Shown here piece by piece: positions 56,701 to 59,141 of a stretch of DNA of 59,141 nt (within the stretch, counting starts at the first letter, position 1; each line of letters opens with the position of its first letter). The stretch is taken from contig JABLUY010000224.1 of NCBI GenBank assembly GCA_013306675.1, positions 1 through 59,141 of the forward strand, written 5' to 3'. Below the pieces are notes generated by a model. That model was not told the origin of the DNA. It worked only from the letters and a program-made list of their open reading frames with translations, and made no database searches. The stretch is from Thraustochytrium sp. TN22. Lineage: Eukaryota > Sar > Bigyra > Thraustochytrida > Thraustochytriidae. Made by a program: the position numbers and the translations under genes.

Positions 56701-59141
56701 GCGATTCGACCGAAAGCACCGTGACCCGGACGGCCGAGTCGATCCAAACTGACGCATTGTCGAACCCGGGCCGAGCGAAGCTTGACGGCCAATCGATCTC
56801 GAGTCGAGTCAAAGCGATGTGCGCCAAGCTTCAAGCCTCAAGAAAATGTTGTCGCCTACAACTCGCCGCGTGCCACGAAGAAAACTGCGCATGCACACGC
56901 ACTGCAGTGTACCTTTCTCACCGTCAGGCTACCTTCGTAGCGACGTAGTACAGCCGCCTGCTGGGCACTCACTTTCAAGACGAGAACCCGCGCAGTCGCA
57001 GCAGCAGCCCGCTGTTTGCGAGATCATTCTCGTCCCATGGGCCTGGCAGGCGCGATTGCCAAGGCTTCAAGGTTGGTCCAGCGCGGCTGCGGCACCGTGC
57101 GCGGCGATTTGCCGCTGGATACGGCGCGGCAGCGGCCGTCGAATCGGAGCAGCCAGTCGGCCGGGCGTCCGGCCGGCGCTTTGTCAGCGCCTCGCCTCGC
57201 CTCGCCTCGCCTCGCCTCGCCGCCGCGTCACGAGGAGTTCGCGCGAACTTGGCCGGCGGCCACGGCGGCCGAATCCGGCGCGAGCGAGGGCGCTCGCGCG
57301 ATCAATCCTCGGCCTCTTCCAACGTCTCGACCTCAGCCTGAGCCGGGGCCTCCATAAGCGAGCCCGCGCCCGATCATGCGAGGCATTGCGAGCGAGGACG
57401 CCGGCGGGCTCAGGCTGGGATGCCTGCCTGCCTGCCTGCCTGCGCGCGATGATGCAGCGCCTCGCCGGGCCGATCTCGGCGGATACCGCAGCACGGCGAG
57501 ACGTCGGGCGCGACTCGCCGACTGCTGTCCTATCGCAACGCAGCGCATCATCGTCATGATGATGACACGCTCGGCGACGGCGCTCCGTCGCCTCGGGTCC
57601 CGGCGCATCATCGTCCTCGCATGGAGCCTGGGCCTGCCTGCCTGCCTGCGCGCGCCTGCGCCTGCGCTGCGCTTCCGGCGGCGCCTGGACGGCCGGCCGG
57701 TGACGCGCTCGCTGCAGTCAACCACGCGCGGGACTGAGCTCAGGCTGAGACTCCCAGGAGCGGCGCTCGAGTCTCGTAACTTTACTGAAAGAAAGCTCTG
57801 CTCTGCTAAGCTTGCTGCCCGTGACTGCTTGCCGCCACTCGCGAGGCCTGCTTGCGCGAGAACTTGAAGAAGCTACGGCACCGCCCGGCTGGTCCGCCCG
57901 GACCCGCCGACGGCGCCGAGTCGCTGACCCGCCGCGCCGCGCCGCGCCGCGCGCGCAGTCGAGCGCGCGCGGCCCGCCGTCCTGGCCAGCCGGCCGGGCC
58001 CGCCAGCCGGCGCCGCGGCTCCGAGGCGGGTCGGGTCGCGCGCGCCGTGCACAAGCGAGCGAAGCACAATGAACCAGGCGGGCGATCGAATCGACTGGCC
58101 GATCAAGGACGCCGCGCCGCGCCGCGCCGCCACTGGCTGCCTCCCGCTTCCTCCCTCCCGCCTCCCCCGCTCGCCCGCTCTGGCCAGGCCTGCTGGCTAG
58201 TAGCGGCACGCTCGACCAGGCTGGTTGAAATTTTTTCCACGGCGCGGCGCGTCGCCGCCGACGTCGCCGGGCGACATCGCGACCCGCGCGCGGCGCGCCG
58301 GCGAGCGCCTCGCGCCGCGCGGCGCGCCGGCTCGGGCGCGCGGGCGGGCGGCGGGCGGCCGGCGCCTCGGCCGCGCGGCGCCTGGCAGGCAGGCTGGCAG
58401 CGGTTTCCCAGCGCGCCGCCGGCCCGGGGCGAGTTCCGCGCGCGGCACGCAGCGGCCGGCACGCAGCGGCGGGCGCGGCGGACGCCCACTTGCGCGCGGC
58501 GGGCGCCACTTGCGCCGCGCGCGCGCAAGTAGGGCTCCGGGCCGTTACCGCCCTTGCGCGCGGCGCGCCCGGACCGCCGCGGCCGGCAGGCAGGCAGTGC
58601 CAGGCAGGCAGGCGGGGCGGTCGGTCCGGCGGCGCGCCTCAGCTCGCGCGGCCAGGCGCCGCGCGCGGCAGGCGCGAGGCGCGCGGCGCGGCAGGCGCGA
58701 GGCGCGCGGCGCGGCGAGGCGGGCGAGGCGCGCGGGGCGAGGCCAGGCGCGCGAGGCGGCGGCGCGGGCGGCGCAGAGCGGCGGCGGCGGCGCGCGTGCA
58801 CCGCGGCGCACGCGGCAAAAGGGCGCGGTTCGACGCGGCGCGGGCGGAGGCCAGCGGCCGCCGGCGTCGTCATCGGCGGCGGCTTCCGAGTTGGCGCGAG
58901 CGCCAGGCAGGCAGGCGGGAGGAGGGAGCTGGCTGAGAGGAGGAGGCGCGCGGAGGCAGGCAAAGTCAGAACGCGGCGGCGCGGCGCGGCAGAGCAGCGG
59001 AGCGCGGCGCAGCGATAGGCCGCCGGCAGGGAGGATAGGCCGCGGGACGGCGCGGCGATCGCGACGACAGCGGCGCGCGCGAGCCGGAGCGCGGGCGGGC
59101 AGCGGCGAGCGGCGCGGGGCGGCGCGGCGCGGCGCGGGGCG
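56701..59141. other. Right-end spacer, very GC-rich
   Basis: It contains (CCTCG)n at 57187-57222, CCTG runs near 57421-57444 and 57632-57650, CGCGCCG runs at 57930-57950 and 58110-58130, and Arg/Ala-coding noise on all frames. No gene, tRNA or rRNA was recognised. Confidence 0.5.
57187..57222. repeat. (CCTCG)n pentanucleotide repeat
   Basis: About seven tandem copies. This is the complementary form of the GGCGA repeats at 27150 and 42330. Confidence 0.85.

Noticed and set aside
1-59141. tRNA, rRNA, CRISPR array, bacterial operon or insertion sequence
   Set aside because: None seen. I found no cloverleaf-like stretch with a TTCGANNC box, no spaced identical repeats of CRISPR type and no transposase. 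The content is eukaryotic.

Overview
The window is nuclear DNA from a GC-rich, intron-poor unicellular eukaryote. No operons or ribosome binding sites are visible. The genes encode eukaryotic families: a mitochondrial calcium uniporter, a Tubby domain, a RING-CH finger, many EF-hands, a KCTD-type BTB domain, PAN and C-type lectin modules, a PEMT-like methyltransferase and a peroxisomal-type hydratase. The few introns are short GT-AG introns of 56 to 195 bp. Spacers are long, very GC-rich and full of short tandem repeats. A free-living protist, perhaps a stramenopile of the thraustochytrid kind, is my best guess. This is inference, because no ribosomal RNA or other marker is present.

Layout from left to right. 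Bases 1-62 are the last codons of a gene whose tail nearly matches that of the 2346-residue gene at 2599-9639, a giant secreted PAN/C-type-lectin/coiled-coil membrane protein. The window therefore enters a tandem array of paralogues. Each array member is followed by copies of a 145 bp repeat. Next come a membrane-anchored lipase-like hydrolase (10468-12117), a PEMT-like methyltransferase (12612-13139, minus), a small unknown multi-pass protein (14733-15320), an EF-hand/mitochondrial calcium uniporter fusion (15749-17161), an ankyrin protein (17259-18035, minus), a two-exon (R)-enoyl-CoA hydratase 2 (19061-20013), a 90-residue one-helix protein (20603-20875, minus), a SAM-domain membrane protein with low-complexity repeats (22268-24019) and an acidic unknown (27398-29191).

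The right half holds a RING-CH/Tubby fusion (30091-32052, minus), a 1967-residue EF-hand protein with a MABP-like module and a RanBP2-type finger (33154-39057, minus), two fused cystathionine-beta-synthase-like enzymes in one chain (42491-44887), a possible small gene (46027-46437), a BTB-AIG1-type GTPase fusion (46611-48341, minus), an actin-fragmin-kinase-like protein followed by a decayed piece of itself (49224-51005), and two paralogous pentameric ligand-gated channel genes that lack the Cys-loop cysteines (51148-52409 and 53011-54518, both minus). The last 4.6 kb have no convincing gene but contain a large inverted-repeat cluster near 56.2-56.7 kb.

The genes are not an obvious pathway cluster. 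The recurring themes are calcium sensing (uniporter with its own EF-hand, giant EF-hand protein), membrane and surface proteins, and unusual domain fusions. Those fusions are the main novelty: EF-hand+MCU, RING-CH+Tubby, KCTD-BTB+AIG1 GTPase, EF-hand array+MABP+RanBP2 and CBS+CBS. All assignments come from reading the sequence; no database search was run.
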